Notes: a model not told the origin generated them from the letters alone. A DNA stretch of 64,000 bases from Sipunculus nudus (GCA_026874595.1 CM049312.1:78221429-78285428); one strand, 5' to 3'; shown: positions 10,337-22,775, counted from the stretch's first letter. Numbers and translations: made by a program.

Positions 10337-11453
10337 TATATATATATATTGATAAAGTATGGCTCGACATCTGAGCAGAAAAAAACAGTAAACAAAGAAA
10401 AATCTTGAGCGCTATAACAGTAAATAATTATCGTCCTTAAGGTTTATTTATTTATTCACTGATATTTTAGTTATAGTTTAGATCACCACTTGATTTATCA
10501 GTTCACCAGTTAGTCTGAATCATGTGAAATCGCTGTTATAAACTTCAGTCAGCGGAAGATTCAAAACCATTGTGAGATAAAATGTCAGTAAATATTGAAA
10601 CAAAAATCCAGGAAATCTTTTTACGGATCAATGTTGATACCAAGGAATTGATACCAAAAGTATGTTGTTATATAGAATTTTGAAATAACGCTAAGAAGTG
10701 ATACCGGTCTTATTGTATGAGGTCCTGATATGTGTATGTACCGTTCAGACGGTATATTAACTGAGCTCATTCTCGCCGTAGTTTTTACAATGCATGATAA
10801 AAAAATTGCAAAAGATCTTGTAATTTTTCATTTGTCATTTATCTATTTATGACCTATTTGCATGTCAATTTTCAGTCCATCATATATACCAATATCTGAG
10901 AAAATTGCATTAGAGCTCCAACACTACAGTCTTCATAATACAAGTAATTCATAACCGAATGGGATTTGAAAAGGGTTGCCATAGTTGCCTCGTGTCAGTT
11001 ATTGTGCACGGGGGTTAATTAAAGTGAATTAAATAATGAAAAATATGAATAAACACATACAAGGTAAAGACTCGGTGACTGAGTGTCTGAAACTCTATTT
11101 ACACTAACATTCGAAAGTAGACACTGAAAACCTCCAACTAAAAGATTACTTATGAAGTTTAACCTTGGTGGAATCATACAAATTGTAATCTAAATTGTAA
11201 TTTGTACTTTGTAGTTTCGATTGTATCTGTTTAATTATAACTTAATGATACGTTTTCCTGTATGACCGTTGTAAATCAAGCATACGTGGTTTTACATTTC
11301 ATTAATTTAAGCATACGAATATAATATAATAATTGTATATTTGCAGCACTTCCAATGCGAGCCTATTATAAGTTTATAAACAACACATTGTCCAGAGGCT
11401 TAATTACGAATGAACAGCTTTCGGTAATGACTTTCACCCTAAAACAAATTTGT
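10337..11453. repeat. Spacer S2, duplicate of S1
   Basis: Copy of 5324-6440 at offset 5,013. At its right end it runs without interruption into sequence also found at 13830-14220, so this copy keeps the original chromosomal junction that LTR 6441 interrupts in S1. Confidence 0.6.
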
Positions 11454-11914
11454 TGATGTTCCATGAACATGTCACATCTAGAGAAATTTAAAATTACAAG
11501 AATATACCAGATTTGATATATGTTATATATTATAGCCTCGAACAAGTACAGACCTCACAGAACAGTCACTCCCGTCATTCATGATCTTAAGACTTCGGTA
11601 AACTTTCACCATAATTACCCTCGACTCTAACAGGAATACGTTATTCCTCGATCTGTGCTTCAAACCTGGACAAATGAAATATGTTTAAGGACTAGAGCCC
11701 TGCGCGGGCCTGAACCCGACCTGCGGGCCTGCTTTTATATGATTTTGGGGGACGGGGCGGTCCCATTTTTTTTTTACTGCGGGGCGGGTGAGGGTGCGGG
11801 TTAAAGACTGAGAAGTGCGAGGAAGGCTGCATAAATTCTTTTGCGGGTTCTTGCGGGCCGAAAAGTAGTTTTATGCGAAGCATTAATGATTGTTGATTGT
11901 TATGGAACATGGTA

Positions 11915-12120
11915 TGGTTTTTGGGACTGATGGTCCGTAACTACTGCACGAGTTTGTGGGCGCCACCTTCAATTTCTTATTTTGAAAGAAGACTGTTTAT
12001 AGGATTTTTCAACTTTGGCATTGTGGGAGGGATCTCTCCAAAAGTATTCAACACAAGAATTTCTTCAGTGCTGATGCATATCGACTAAATCTCGGTCAAC
12101 TTCGAATATGGGTGAAAATG
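11915..12120. repeat. Fragment of the dispersed 300-bp monomer repeat
   Basis: It resembles the tandem monomers at 25.6-28.2 kb, with matching words such as GGGACTGATGG, GGATTTTTCAA and ATCTCGGTCAA in the same order. It has no recognisable element ends, so it is a fragment. Confidence 0.55.
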
Positions 12121-12173
12121 TGATCATCCCTCCTGCTATAAAAAATCGTATATTGGAAACGAAATATATTAAT

Positions 12174-12420
12174 ACAGTGAAACCTCGTTGTGTCGAGCTC
12201 GGTTAAGTCGAATTCCCGCATGTGTCGAAGTCGAACGTGAGGTCCCTGCAAAAAATAGTAAAAACTTTGCTAATTTAACTCCGCTTGTGTCGAAATCGGA
12301 TGTGTCGAAAAACCGGATGTGTCGAGGTGTTTTGTTGGTCCCCAGCTAATATTTCTATCGCTTAACTCGAAGTCATGATTGGATAACAGTCGTGCAGGGC
12401 CCGTCACTCATGTTGGGCCG
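12174..12420. mobile_element. Pogo/Tigger-like MITE fragment
   Basis: It begins CAGTGAAACCTCG, a typical start of pogo/Tigger-type elements, and continues with repeated TGTGTCGAA words typical of their subterminal regions. No transposase ORF and no clear opposite end are visible. Assignment rests on the terminus only. Confidence 0.4.
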
Positions 12421-14224
12421 TGGTGACCAATCATAATTTATTAATACCGACCAGGCCCTCACTCATCATTCGCGATGGCTCTGTCGACTCAAGGTCATGC
12501 CGCTTTAATGTTTGGACTACAGTTGTGCACGATCCAACAGACGCGATGCCACACCAAGCCAGGCAAAGAGCCACGAGAGGCCGCCACCGTACATCCCTAA
12601 CCAGTGATTTTGTAGGAAAGCTACAGCATCCACAGCCGCAAAAGCAGAAGCAACCTACATTACCTCTACCGATCCCAGCAGCGGAGACCCAGCAATGCCA
12701 TTCGAGAGCCGAACCCGATCTTGTGAACGACAGTATGTCGAGACGGAAAGCCATTTTATACTTGCAGTTTCGGCCATTTAGACCGTTTTAGCAAACGTTT
12801 TCGTCATCAGCCTCGCCGACAAAGCAACAATGAGAAGTTATTGATAAACCATACAATACAAGCAAGGTTTATTCGGAAATTATCACTTTGTATGAATTTG
12901 GACCAATTTTAGGGAAATTTTATAAATGACAAATCATATTCTTGAAGACTACATGATCCAATCTATACTTAAACTTTGCAGAACCGAAGGAATAAGTCTG
13001 AATATTTGACGCTGTTTCAATTTGATGGACAGAAGTAGAAATTTTTGCCAATACACCATAACTGCATGCATGCTATTTGTCAGCCTATGATATACAAGGA
13101 TACCAAGTTGCATCCAATGCTGAGAATGTGGCATTATTCCACGGGTATAGTGCATGATAAATAAAAAAAAAATGTCATTAAGATTTTCTATTTTTCATTT
13201 GTCATTTATCTATTTATGACTTATTTGCATGTCAATTTTCAGGCCATTATATGAAACAATATCTGAGAAAATTACATAGAAGCTCCAACACCACAGTCTC
13301 CATAATGCAAATAATGCATTATGGGATATCCAAACGTGATATGAAATGGGTTGCCTTAGTTGCCTCGTATAAGTTATTGTGCACGGGGGTATATAAAAGT
13401 GAAAAAAAAATAAAGAAAGAAAAATATATATTAACATATACAATTTAGGTAAAGACTCGGTGTTTGAATGTCTCAAACTCTATTTACATGAACATTCAAA
13501 AGTAGACATTAAAAAACCTCCCACTTAAACAACACATGAATTTGAACCTTGGATTAATTATAAAAATTGTAATCTAAATTGTAATTTGTACATTGTAGTT
13601 TCGATTGTATCTGTTTAATTATAACTTAATGGTACGTTTTCCTGTATGACCGTTGTATATCAAGCATACTTGGTTTCATTAACTTAATCATACGAATATA
13701 CATATAATCATTGTATATATGCAGCATTTCCAATGCGGGTCTATTATAAGTTTTTAAACACCATATTGTCCTGAGGCTTATCACGAATGAACAGCTTTCG
13801 TCAATGAGTTTCACCCTAAAACAAATTCGTGATGTTCTATGAACTTGTCACATCTAGAGAAATTGAAAATTACAAGACTATACCAGATTTGATATATATT
13901 GAATATTATAGCCGCGAACAAGTACAGACCTCACAGAACAGATACTCCAGTCATTCATGATCTTAAAACCTCAGTAAACTTTCACGATTATTACTCTTCA
14001 CTCTCACTGTCATAAGTTATACCTCGGTCTGTGCTACAAACCTAGACAAGTGAAATATGGGTTAGGACTAGAGCCCCGCGCAGTCCTGAGCCCGCCTTTC
14101 AATATGCTTTATATGATTTTGCTGGGTGTGGCGGTCCCAATTTTTTTACTGCAGGGCGGGGCGGGATGCATAAATTCTTTTGCGTGTTCTTGCGGGCCGA
14201 GAAGTTGTTATCCGCAATTCATTT
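12421..14224. other. Non-coding, partly duplicated
   Basis: The overlapping ORFs of 123 and 107 codons on opposite strands near 12420-12790 match no family I recognise. From 13190 on, the sequence is the second copy of the local duplication. No gene supported. Confidence 0.4.
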
Positions 14225-14411
14225 CAGGGCAGATCCAGGATTTAGGAAAAGGAGGGCTCCAATTCGAGAGTACTAACGACAAAGCCTTAAAAAAAGGTCT
14301 TGGAAAGAAGGGGGGGGGTCCAAACCGGGAAAATTGGCAAGAAACCCTTTAAAAAAGGTTGCAGCGGCTGAGAAAGGGGAGGTCCGGACTCTCCCCCTGT
14401 ATCCGCTTCTG
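14225..14411. mobile_element. Short MITE with CATTT target duplication
   Basis: It begins CAGGGCAGATCCAGGATT and ends GTATCCGCTTCTG, imperfect inverted termini (CAG...CTG), flanked by CATTT on both sides (14220-14224 and 14412-14416). Related ends (CCTGGATTCGCCCCTGTG and similar) occur near 42480 and 60260. Non-coding. Confidence 0.45.
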
Positions 14412-16394
14412 CATTTCTCCTATAGTTCCATCTGCTAATGTATATAATATGGTTTATAATATATATGAGGAGATGATTACATTTACTTTAATGTAAAGCA
14501 ATACAGGTCCAGTTATTCCATTTTCAGAATAATTATATTGTACTGGTGGAAAATAAAGTTTTTGAGTTTTTAAACAGATTAAAAAAATTACATGTGATCT
14601 TATAGTAGTCACTGCATAGGGTTCATCAATCTCTATCCTGAGCTGGATATAGCTTTACCTATCTCACAAAGACTGTATGCTATAACCATGGATGAGCGAA
14701 AGAGCACTTGCTAGTTTAGAGGACTGCATTGGCATAGCAGAACGAGATAAAGAGAATGGCGCTCATTTGATACCTATTCTTGTGTACACCAACATGACAT
14801 AGAGCTGACTCCCTCGGTAGTTCCATACTGCGTGAAAAATGTGTATAATATGAATGTTTCTAAACTTTCATTGGTCCAGAAGTTCAATTCGTTATTGATC
14901 AAAAGTTTATTTTTGCAATGGTGAAATTTGCTATATCCAGTCCTGGGTACTGCATGATGTACCTGGCGGTATAATTATATACATCTTTCAAAACAACTAC
15001 AGTTCGTTGATATTTGAGGAACTTTGCAACATCTTGACATATTTTCTCTAATAACGTATTTAACAGATCACAAAAAGAGCTACTCTTATGGAGAAAAATA
15101 CCATCATTTTAATTGGTAAACATTGGTGGTTATAATATGGTATGTTCCCCCGGTTGGAAACGTTTTTTGACACCCACACCATGTTGTAATCATATACTGA
15201 CTCATTAACAGTTGATCACTCAACTCCACTATCTATCACAATGCCCATTCGCAATGCCCAAAGAATGTAAATGACAAACACATTAAAGGAAACACAGTCG
15301 GCAATTATGATTGAAGACAACCCTTTGTAACTCCAAATGGTAACTCCAAGCATACCTTGACCATGATCATGAATGAACTAAAAGGCTGTAACTCACATTC
15401 TTTATCATAATTTTTACATCGCATTTCAATTTTCATTTTATCAAAATCGACCATTTGTCTTCATTCTCCTTCTGACGCAAATATTTAAATTACTAATAAT
15501 AGTATGCATATTGTATTATGTTATAATGTTATGCATAATTCATTATGTTATAATAGTATGCATGTGTCATTATGTTAATAGTATGCATAGTTCACATGTT
15601 TGGTTATGATTACCCCTCAGCAGTCTAATTAACTTATCAGTATCCTCCATACATCAACATATTCAATGTACAAATTTGTATTTAATAATAGTGATAATTA
15701 TAATTATACTTATCTTTGATAATTACAATTACCTTGATTATTTCAACAATTACTCAAAGCGCAAAGACTTATAAACAAATACATCCTTTCACCGTTACAC
15801 ATGATTAAAGAATCTTTGTGGTTCAAATGCCCTGAACACACACATACACACACGATTCATATCACAACCCGCTCATACTTGACAACTCTAACAATTGAGT
15901 TCACCATTTACGGTTATATAATTATGTCACCTTCTTGAAAATGGCATCGCTGAATCTGATAATTTGTGCACGAACCTGGCGGCATGAACGTATTTATCCT
16001 ATTTCCCCATAACTCTTAAATTCGACAGGAACGATTCAAAATTGACTCTTGTTTCCTCCTTTAGCAAAAAAAGTCGGAGCAAAATGCACACAGGACCCAG
16101 ACAACAATGTTTCTGCTTGAAGTTTAAAAGGGTGAAGTCAGATGCGTAACATTAGAAATGGTACAATTCGCACGTGAATTTACATATAAACACCAATAAA
16201 GAAACCTGCAGAAGCTTATATATATATATTTATTTTTAAAATTAACTGTGTTTGAGCATTTTGACCAATAATGTATAGTTAGTGGTTAGTAACCAGTATG
16301 TCGTTAGTATGTTGTCAATGTTTCACCTATTCTGAAACATTGGACTCGACCAATAGAAAACAAATCCTCTGCATTATGCTGTATTCTTTCTGTC
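14412..16394. other. Intergenic, AT-rich
   Basis: No gene recognised. A degenerate array of roughly 30-bp units containing TAGTATGCAT lies at about 15498-15597. Short CA and TA runs are also present. Confidence 0.5.
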
Positions 16395-16402
16395 AATATA
16401 AA
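16395..16402 (+). promoter_or_regulatory. TATA-like box of the fibrinogen-domain gene
   Basis: AATATAAA lies 45-52 bp upstream of the ATG at 16447, a sensible distance for transcription starting near 16425-16430 with a short 5' UTR. Prediction only. Confidence 0.4.
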
Positions 16403-16446
16403 CCGCTGACAAAGAGGCATTCACCAAAATCACAGCATCAGCGAAC

Positions 16447-16585
16447 ATGTTGCGAACCTGGCTCATTAGTCTCCTGCTGGCGGGTGTAGGGGCGAGTGAT
16501 TCGACACCTGATCAGGAAAGTGTCATACGATTAGAGTTCAATAACCAACAGCATATCACAATTGAAGGGGAATCTCCGGACTATG
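16447..16585 (+). CDS. Exon 1: signal peptide and linker
   Basis: ATG chosen because a hydrophobic secretory leader follows at once and a TATA-like box lies upstream. The exon ends at TATG before donor GCAAGTG, leaving phase 1. A GT donor two bases further on would give phase 2 and break the frame into exon 2. Confidence 0.7.
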
Positions 16586-17873
16586 GCAAGTGTAAAACAC
16601 ACATTGTTCACATTCAAAATGCATTTTAAAAACAGAATCAGGGACGTGTCACAAGGATGAACAGCTATGAACAGACAGGTGTAAACTTAACAGATTTGAT
16701 ATTGCTACAAATTGAACTACTGTTTTATTTGGAGTAATACGTGGACAAATCATAGGAACTTTCATTGTATTGGTAGTGAAAAAGTGTATAATTTAAGCCT
16801 AATCGGAGAGAAGGTTTATCCTTCGAAAAGATTTGTTTTGAAATATGGGAATATGAAAGAATAAAAAAGATGTAGGCACAAAATACAATAAGGTTTCTCA
16901 CCTTGTATGAAAGAAGGGAATAGTAAAGTCGTTGGAGAAACTTTAACAATTATGAACCAGTGAAGATTTTTTTGATTTGTACTTTATGAAACAATAATTT
17001 GTCAATAACATTTATCGACATTTGTACCCACAAATGGTCAGTCTGGAGGTATATTGTAAGACGGTACAATTATCATTGTAATACGTGTTTTTTTATTCGA
17101 AATGAAAATTAATCAAATGAAATGTATATCACATTATACTCTAGACTACATATATAATATATTGTCTATCAAGAAAATTATTTGTCAGACAGTTCTGTTA
17201 CACTCCATCCTAATTTCCCATTAGTTTCGATGAAACCGTCTTTTCATTAACATGTGTGAACACCAATAAATGAACATTTCCTCAGCCTTGTGTGTAATTC
17301 TGTACATGTAATTCTATACATATGCACATGATGCGTTAAAAAATAAAAAAAAACCTTATATGCACATAGAACACACATTCTAGCTCCAAAAGGAATCTTT
17401 ATAAGAGTCAAGTAATGTGAAGATATATATTTTTTATGTGGTCAAGGTGGAGGATGTGTGTCTGCTGGAAGATGCCGTCGTCCCAACGGAGAATACGCCA
17501 AAGGCAAGTGTTTCGTTTTAAAAAGATGTGCGTTATCCCACTTCGGAACTATCAGTCCACGAGAATCAGTCCCCTCAATATCTAAACAGACAGATACTAG
17601 TCACATTTTCAATTAACATACTAAATTCCAGCTGACTGAAAAGCAAATAAAAAAATATAATCACAATTTCGTGTTCCAATGTATTTCAAAGGTGAAAGTG
17701 TCATTAAAACATACCAACAAATAACAGTATTCAAAACGTTCGAAATATATTAAATCAACGTATTAATACCTTAATGACCTATATCCATACGCTGATATGT
17801 AAAAAGGTGCATTGAATTGAATTTCATGGACCACGACATAAAAAAGAGAAAAGCAAAGGTCATACGCGTGCCT

Positions 17874-17958
<85 letters not shown>

Positions 17959-18109
17959 ATTGGTTGACATAAAAGCGGACCGAACTGTCTCGCTAGTGAA
18001 CCTTGCTTTTCTAATGAAGCGGTTGGAACTCCGGATATGTGCGCCACCGTTATGGGTTCGAATCCCGCATCGGCCCGATATTTTCCCCTCGGCCATTTTG
18101 TTCGTAACA

Positions 18110-18156
<47 letters not shown>

Positions 18157-19257
18157 TAAAAAGAGTGATATGTACACTAATTCTCTGCTTTTTATATATC
18201 ATTCAGAGGATACCAGGAAACTTTGTACGGTAAACGGAAATGTCATGTGTAATAATTGAATATCTATTTATATTCGGAGACCTACTCAGTGTCCTTTAAC
18301 TGTATTTTTTAAAACGTGGATACAATTATAATATCGATAACAAAAATCTATGTATTCTGTTATTTGACACCGTCCAATAGTTCAATACATGTTTGCCATT
18401 TTATTGACTGGTTTCTATATCACTCTTTATGATGTTTAAAATAAAGGAAAGTTTTCCTTGCAGATGACCAGATCTTTTTTTAGACTTTTACATGATAGAT
18501 AAAATAAACAAATATTATCCGCTTTTCTTAAATTTAAAACAATAACATGTCCAAATGTTTGCAAACTACGATTGCCTATATTTGATAGCACTTTCAGTTG
18601 TGATAACCAACATTTGTCTGTACAGACTGCGAAGACGTTTACCAGCTCGGTGGTCTCTGTGACGGCGTTTACTGGATCCAGCCGCAAGGAGCCCCGACAC
18701 CTGTTCAGGTCAAATGTGAGATGTCCGACACGACAAAATGGACAGTCATCATGACCCGGTACGATGGTTCGCTCGGTTTTGACAAGACATGGGAATCTTA
18801 CAAATTAGGATTTGGTGAAGTGGACAAAGAGCACTGGCTGGGGCTGGAAACCATGCATTACTTAACGAACCAGGGACAGTATAAAGTAAGGTTTATGATG
18901 CGCGAGTGGTCATCGCAGGCGGAAAAATGGTCGGAAGACTCCATTTTCAGTATAGGGACAGAGTCCTCCAATTATACACTGTCCATACATGGAGAGTCGG
19001 GTAACGCCACCAATGGTCTGTTGAGTCATCACAATGGGGCTCAGTTCAGTACGATAGACAGAAAAAATGATGGCAACCCTCGTGTAACCTGTGCTGAAAT
19101 TTACCCCTCTGGTTGGTGGTTTCTATCATATTGGTGTTACAAAATATTCCTCACTGGTTCATACAAGGAATGCACGCGGCCAAACCGTTACAATTGCATT
19201 TGTTGGGGCAGTTTCAACGGTTTAGACCAAATCACTGCTAAGGTGGCTCGCTCCTAG
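16447..19257 (+). CDS. Secreted fibrinogen-related protein (FReD lectin), 3 exons
   Basis: Exons 16447-16585, 17447-17503 and 18626-19257 join in frame (828 nt, 275 aa). A signal peptide (MLRTWLISLLLAGVGA) is followed by about 30 residues without a known domain and a short Cys-containing linker (GGGCVSAGRC). A complete C-terminal fibrinogen-like domain starts at DCEDVYQLGGLCDGVYWIQP and includes WTVIMTRYDGS, WLGLETMHYLT, HNGAQFST and an IDRKND candidate calcium site. FReD proteins bind carbohydrate or acetylated surfaces and are expanded as immune lectins in molluscs (family knowledge). No Ig domain is present. Both introns are predicted GC-AG with donor GCAAGT. The usual C-terminal tryptophan-rich segment is altered to NCICWGSFNG. 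Confidence 0.85.
17447..17503 (+). CDS. Exon 2: Cys-containing linker, 57 nt
   Basis: Acceptor TCAAG and donor GCAAGT bracket a phase 1-1 exon encoding a glycine-rich Cys pair followed by RRPNGEYAK. It joins in frame to both neighbours, the main support for this small exon. Confidence 0.65.
17881..18152 (+). repeat. TA microsatellite - SINE-like insert - TA microsatellite
   Basis: (TA)n runs at about 17881-17954 and 18112-18152 flank a 157-bp block. The block contains a Pol III B-box-like GGGTTCGAATCCC and short inverted ends (ATTGTTA and TAACAAT). It lies in intron 2 of the fibrinogen-domain gene. A related end (TTCCGTAACAATATATA) abuts another TA run at 41870. Probably a tRNA-derived SINE or small DNA element. 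Confidence 0.45.
18626..19257 (+). CDS. Exon 3: complete fibrinogen-like domain
   Basis: Acceptor CTGTACAG precedes the exon, which supplies the whole fibrinogen domain of about 210 residues and the TAG stop at 19255. Single-exon FReDs are common in mollusc lectin genes. Confidence 0.85.
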
Positions 19258-19320
19258 CTGCAATTACACGGCGTTTTATTTTTCCTTGCTTATTGTCCTG
19301 AGTATAATTCTCAGTTCATG

Positions 19321-19330
19321 AATAAATAAA
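19321..19330 (+). terminator. Polyadenylation signal
   Basis: Overlapping AATAAATAAA 64 bp after the stop codon gives a short 3' UTR. Confidence 0.6.
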
Positions 19331-20638
19331 GAATAGTACATTTATCTGGAGTTCGTGATAATTCGTGTAAATAACGTGTGAATTTTAACCAAAGAGTGAT
19401 AATCGATATAGACACAATTGCTTATTTTTACCCTAACTCTCAAGTCTTCGTTATTTCTTAGCAGGTCGCTTTTTACCTTTTGCTTGCCATAATTGATCAT
19501 TTAATTAATGAAACTTTTCCTGTAGTTCTGAGAGTGTGTAAGGTTCAATCAATCACAGATAGGAAAAGAGCAATGTTCTGATAATTTTATGAAAGTTTTT
19601 TATTTCTTCCTTTAAAAAATCTCAACGTATTTGCCTTATGCGTCTAATATAATAATTATATAATGCCCAAGCCAGCGGGACTGATTACTATCTTAATCGG
19701 GTGTGTTTAAAGTCTTGGGTCTGAAAATTAGCTAAAATATCATAAAAATAAAAAGCATGGATGTAAGAAAATGATATGTTATAATGGCTATTTGACATTG
19801 ATTGTGCACCGGTGTCTTACTTTAAAAAGACTTTTGACTGCCTTTTCTGTGACGACCACTGATCAGCTAGCTACAAAGGTCCCATAAGGCTGGTATTTTT
19901 GCCACATATGCAACCGAACATATATATAAACTTTCAACCACAGTTCCCTACAAATAACTTTATTCGTTTTTTATTAGCATGACTATCTCTTCCATCCGCC
20001 CAATTAAAAATATACGGACCCACGTCTTGCAGCGTCTTCTTTTGTTAACTCCTTGTAAACAGTCACGAGCCAAGTCAAGAGGCAATGTCTTGTAGTTATA
20101 CCGAGATAGAATCACCGGGGGTTTCAGAAACATTGGATAAGAGTCTCTGACGCTGGAAATATCTTTCGGACGCTCTGTTCTAGGTGTCTGCGTATTCTAT
20201 GGGACTTGCACGTACATTTCTTGCTGTAAGAATCTAAGCCGGTTATTTTATTAGTCACTGACAATTGACGACTAACCAAAACAAACTAGTCATCTGTGTA
20301 ACAAATACCCTTAAAATTTCACTAAAACCAGTTAATCATATGATAATATATACGTGAAACACTAAAAGACTCAATTTTGCACAGCCCTTCAAAATTTTAA
20401 GGCAGATTCCATCCGCTCTGGATGCTACCATATCCCATAGTAGCCTCCAAAATTAAAACCTGAGCGTCTTGGACTCTTTAATTTTTTTCCTATTAAAATC
20501 CACGAGTAACAAATATAAAACCGCATTTTTGAAGTAAGTAAGTACCTCGGGTCAGGTATGATTTGATTAAAGACAGCGTTATTGCAAAACGTTTTGTTTC
20601 AGGATTACACGTAATCGAATCTATCAGTTCTGTCAAAA
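19331..20638. other. Intergenic
   Basis: AT-rich with no gene recognised. A 23-bp word around CTCTGACGCTGGAAA at 20139-20160 recurs with one mismatch at 34258-34280, inside P450 intron 1, marking a small dispersed repeat. Confidence 0.45.
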
Positions 20639-22030
20639 TTTATTGAAAGAATAGTCACAAAGCAACTAACAGGATACCTGAATGACCAAAATCTCTACCA
20701 AGCCTTTCGGTCGGACCAACGCCCGGGATCATCTCAGATGGATGCTGTTTAGATAGACGCCATTGTATCACCTGGACGCTGTTCATTTGGACGCCATGAA
20801 AATGGCCCTAAACGCCCTAAACGCAGTGTGGAAACAGCCCTTCTTCGTGTCCATTACGACATTCAGTATGCCATCGATGCATTGCCATCGAGCAAGGTGT
20901 CATCCTCGATTTGCTTGATTTATCTGCAGCGCTAGATACGAGCTCTCACGATTTTCTACTTGAGCGCTTACAAGTGAGATTTGGCACCACAGGCCGTGAA
21001 TGGCTCACATCTTACCTCAGTGTCAGGCCTCAGTCCGTGGTCTACAATAATGTTACCTCCTCCTCACTACTTGTACCACACGGCGTGCTGCAGGGATCAG
21101 TATTGGGGCCAATTCTCTTCTTCTTGTACACTAGCCCTATTTGTGATATCGTGACCAGACACAATATCCAATTTCATCTGTGCGCAGACAACACCCAGAT
21201 TTACCTGGCCTTCACTTTCAAAACCCATCATTCCATTCACTGAGCTATTGCCTCAGTTCAGTTGCGTATCACTGAGTTTGGTGAATGAATGGTTAGAAAT
21301 AAACTGAATCTAAATGGTATAAAGAGGGAACTGATGATCCTAACGGCTCCAAGGTAGGACCCAGGGTAGAGCTCTCCACTATAGGCATTAGTGGTTGCTC
21401 TATCACAGCTAGTCCAACCATGAGAACTCTTGGTAGTTGGTTCGACCTGGCAGCCACCATGGAGGAGAATGTTAAGTTTGTGTAAAAATCCTGCTACTTA
21501 CATCTGCACAACATTGCTGCCATCAGACACATGCTCACCAGAGAGCAACTCAAAAACTCATTCACGCCTTTATTACAACTAGGCTTTACAGCTGTACCTC
21601 TCGCCTGATTACCATCACGGCATCAGTTACAGAGAAGTTTCGGCGTGTGCTCAACACTGCAGACAGGATTGTATTAAAGAAAACTAAACGAGATAGCATC
21701 TTAGACATCCCAGAGCAACTCCACTGGCTGCCTGTTCCACAGAGAATAAGCTTCAAAGTGCTTTGTCTCACACACAGATGTGTTTACGGTAGTGCTCCAA
21801 GCTACCTTGCTGAACTTGTTCGTCCATACAAGCCATCGTGTAGTTTAAGCTCCAGTGATCAGAATCTTCTGTGTTAACCAACTGGTCATACGAGAACATA
21901 TGGTGATCGTTCTTTTTTCAGTGGTTGCGCCAATATTATAGAAAGAGTTACCCTTAGAACTCTGCATGTGTGATAATTATAACGGTTTCAAAAGACAAGT
22001 GAAAACCTATCTGTTTCGGGCTGCATTTTG
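20639..22030 (+). pseudogene. CR1/L2-like LINE reverse transcriptase remnant
   Basis: Broken frames give FIERIVTKQL (20639), then LLDLSAALDT...GVLQGSVLGPILFFLYTSP (20911-21240). After that come the C-terminal segment LHWLPVPQRISFK and YGSAPSYLAEL (21647-21877) and TYGDRSF up to about 22030. The active-site YADD box reads CADN. Stops, frameshifts and a gap interrupt the protein. The order and motifs fit CR1/L2-type non-LTR retrotransposons. Inactive. Confidence 0.8.
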
Positions 22031-22432
22031 AAATCTTTAGTTTTGCTCTTTATAAACTATGATAAACAATGTCTACATTTAGTTGTTTTTCTCGGATATT
22101 GCTCGATGATGGTCTTAAACGTTGTATCATATAACCCTTCTCCGTCAAGTCTGTTATCAACGACCGAATCTCTCTCATTTTGATAGCGATAAAACAAATA
22201 TTTGAAGTTGAGCGCAAAGGCGTCAATGCCGTCATTTCTTCGTAGTCTATCTAAGGCGTATCATTCAAGGAAATCATCGTTAACAGGTCAAGGGTAGAAA
22301 AAATATAACCAAAGTGCACTAGGCTTGATCTGTTTTGTTTTGTAACCTCGTTCTTTCAACAATGCTACGAAGAACAACAGATTAATAAACAGGCAGCTGT
22401 TGTTTCTTTTTATCAAATCCATTAATTCGATT

Positions 22433-22433
<1 letters not shown>

Positions 22434-22472
<39 letters not shown>

Positions 22473-22475
22473 TTA
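22434..22475. repeat. CA then TA microsatellite
   Basis: About 13 CA repeats followed directly by TA repeats. Confidence 0.8.
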
Positions 22476-22774
22476 TATATATTCTAGTCATTAGATAGAC
22501 CAATCCTCCCTCAAACGCTGCGAAAGGGGGACCGCTAAAGATAAGGGGGACCATATGTGGTACACCTAATATTTCAACAGTTTTGAGTGATAAAATATTG
22601 AAAATTGGTCGATTTGCCATTAGCAACCACTATGTCTAGATTAGTAAAACATTTTTATTCACATATTGATGACCAATTAAAGCCCTTTTGGATTAATTTT
22701 TCCCATTTAAATCCCATATGTTTGTTTTCCCCCTTATGCCTGAAATAAAGACTGGTCCCCTTAATGCTGTCAAT

Positions 22775-22775
22775 A

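Larger units (their letters stand above)
1835..11453. repeat. Direct tandem duplication, period 5,013 bp
   Basis: Units 1835-6440 and 6849-11453 match almost base for base across gag-protease, leader, LTR and spacer, with fewer than about ten differences noticed. The 6441-6848 junction holds LTR, polypurine tract and 3' remnant. Near identity means either a very recent event or an assembly artefact such as unmerged haplotypes. Confidence 0.8.
10790..14220. repeat. Older local duplication (10.8-12.1 kb and 13.2-14.2 kb)
   Basis: The block around 10800-11880 recurs around 13190-14210 with moderate divergence and small indels. Shared landmarks are the CTATTTATGAC region, the ACCCTAAAACAAATT region and the GC-rich block starting AGAGCCC (11693 and 14069). 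The second copy has no retroelement. No protein-coding gene is visible in either. Confidence 0.6.

Noticed and set aside
12420-12791. Overlapping ORFs of 123 and 107 codons as a gene
   Set aside because: No recognisable domain, opposite-strand overlap and no splice or promoter support.
16586-17446. An Ig-domain exon making this a classical FREP
   Set aside because: No Ig-like cysteine/tryptophan pattern or bracketed exon was found in intron 1.
17763-18259. ORFs of 78-115 codons with long YIYIYI tracts
   Set aside because: They are translations of TA microsatellites, as also at 22.7, 41.9 and 59.9 kb.
20139-20160. Shared word CTCTGACGCTGGAAA with 34258 as a regulatory motif
   Set aside because: Two copies only, in unrelated contexts, most simply a dispersed repeat fragment.
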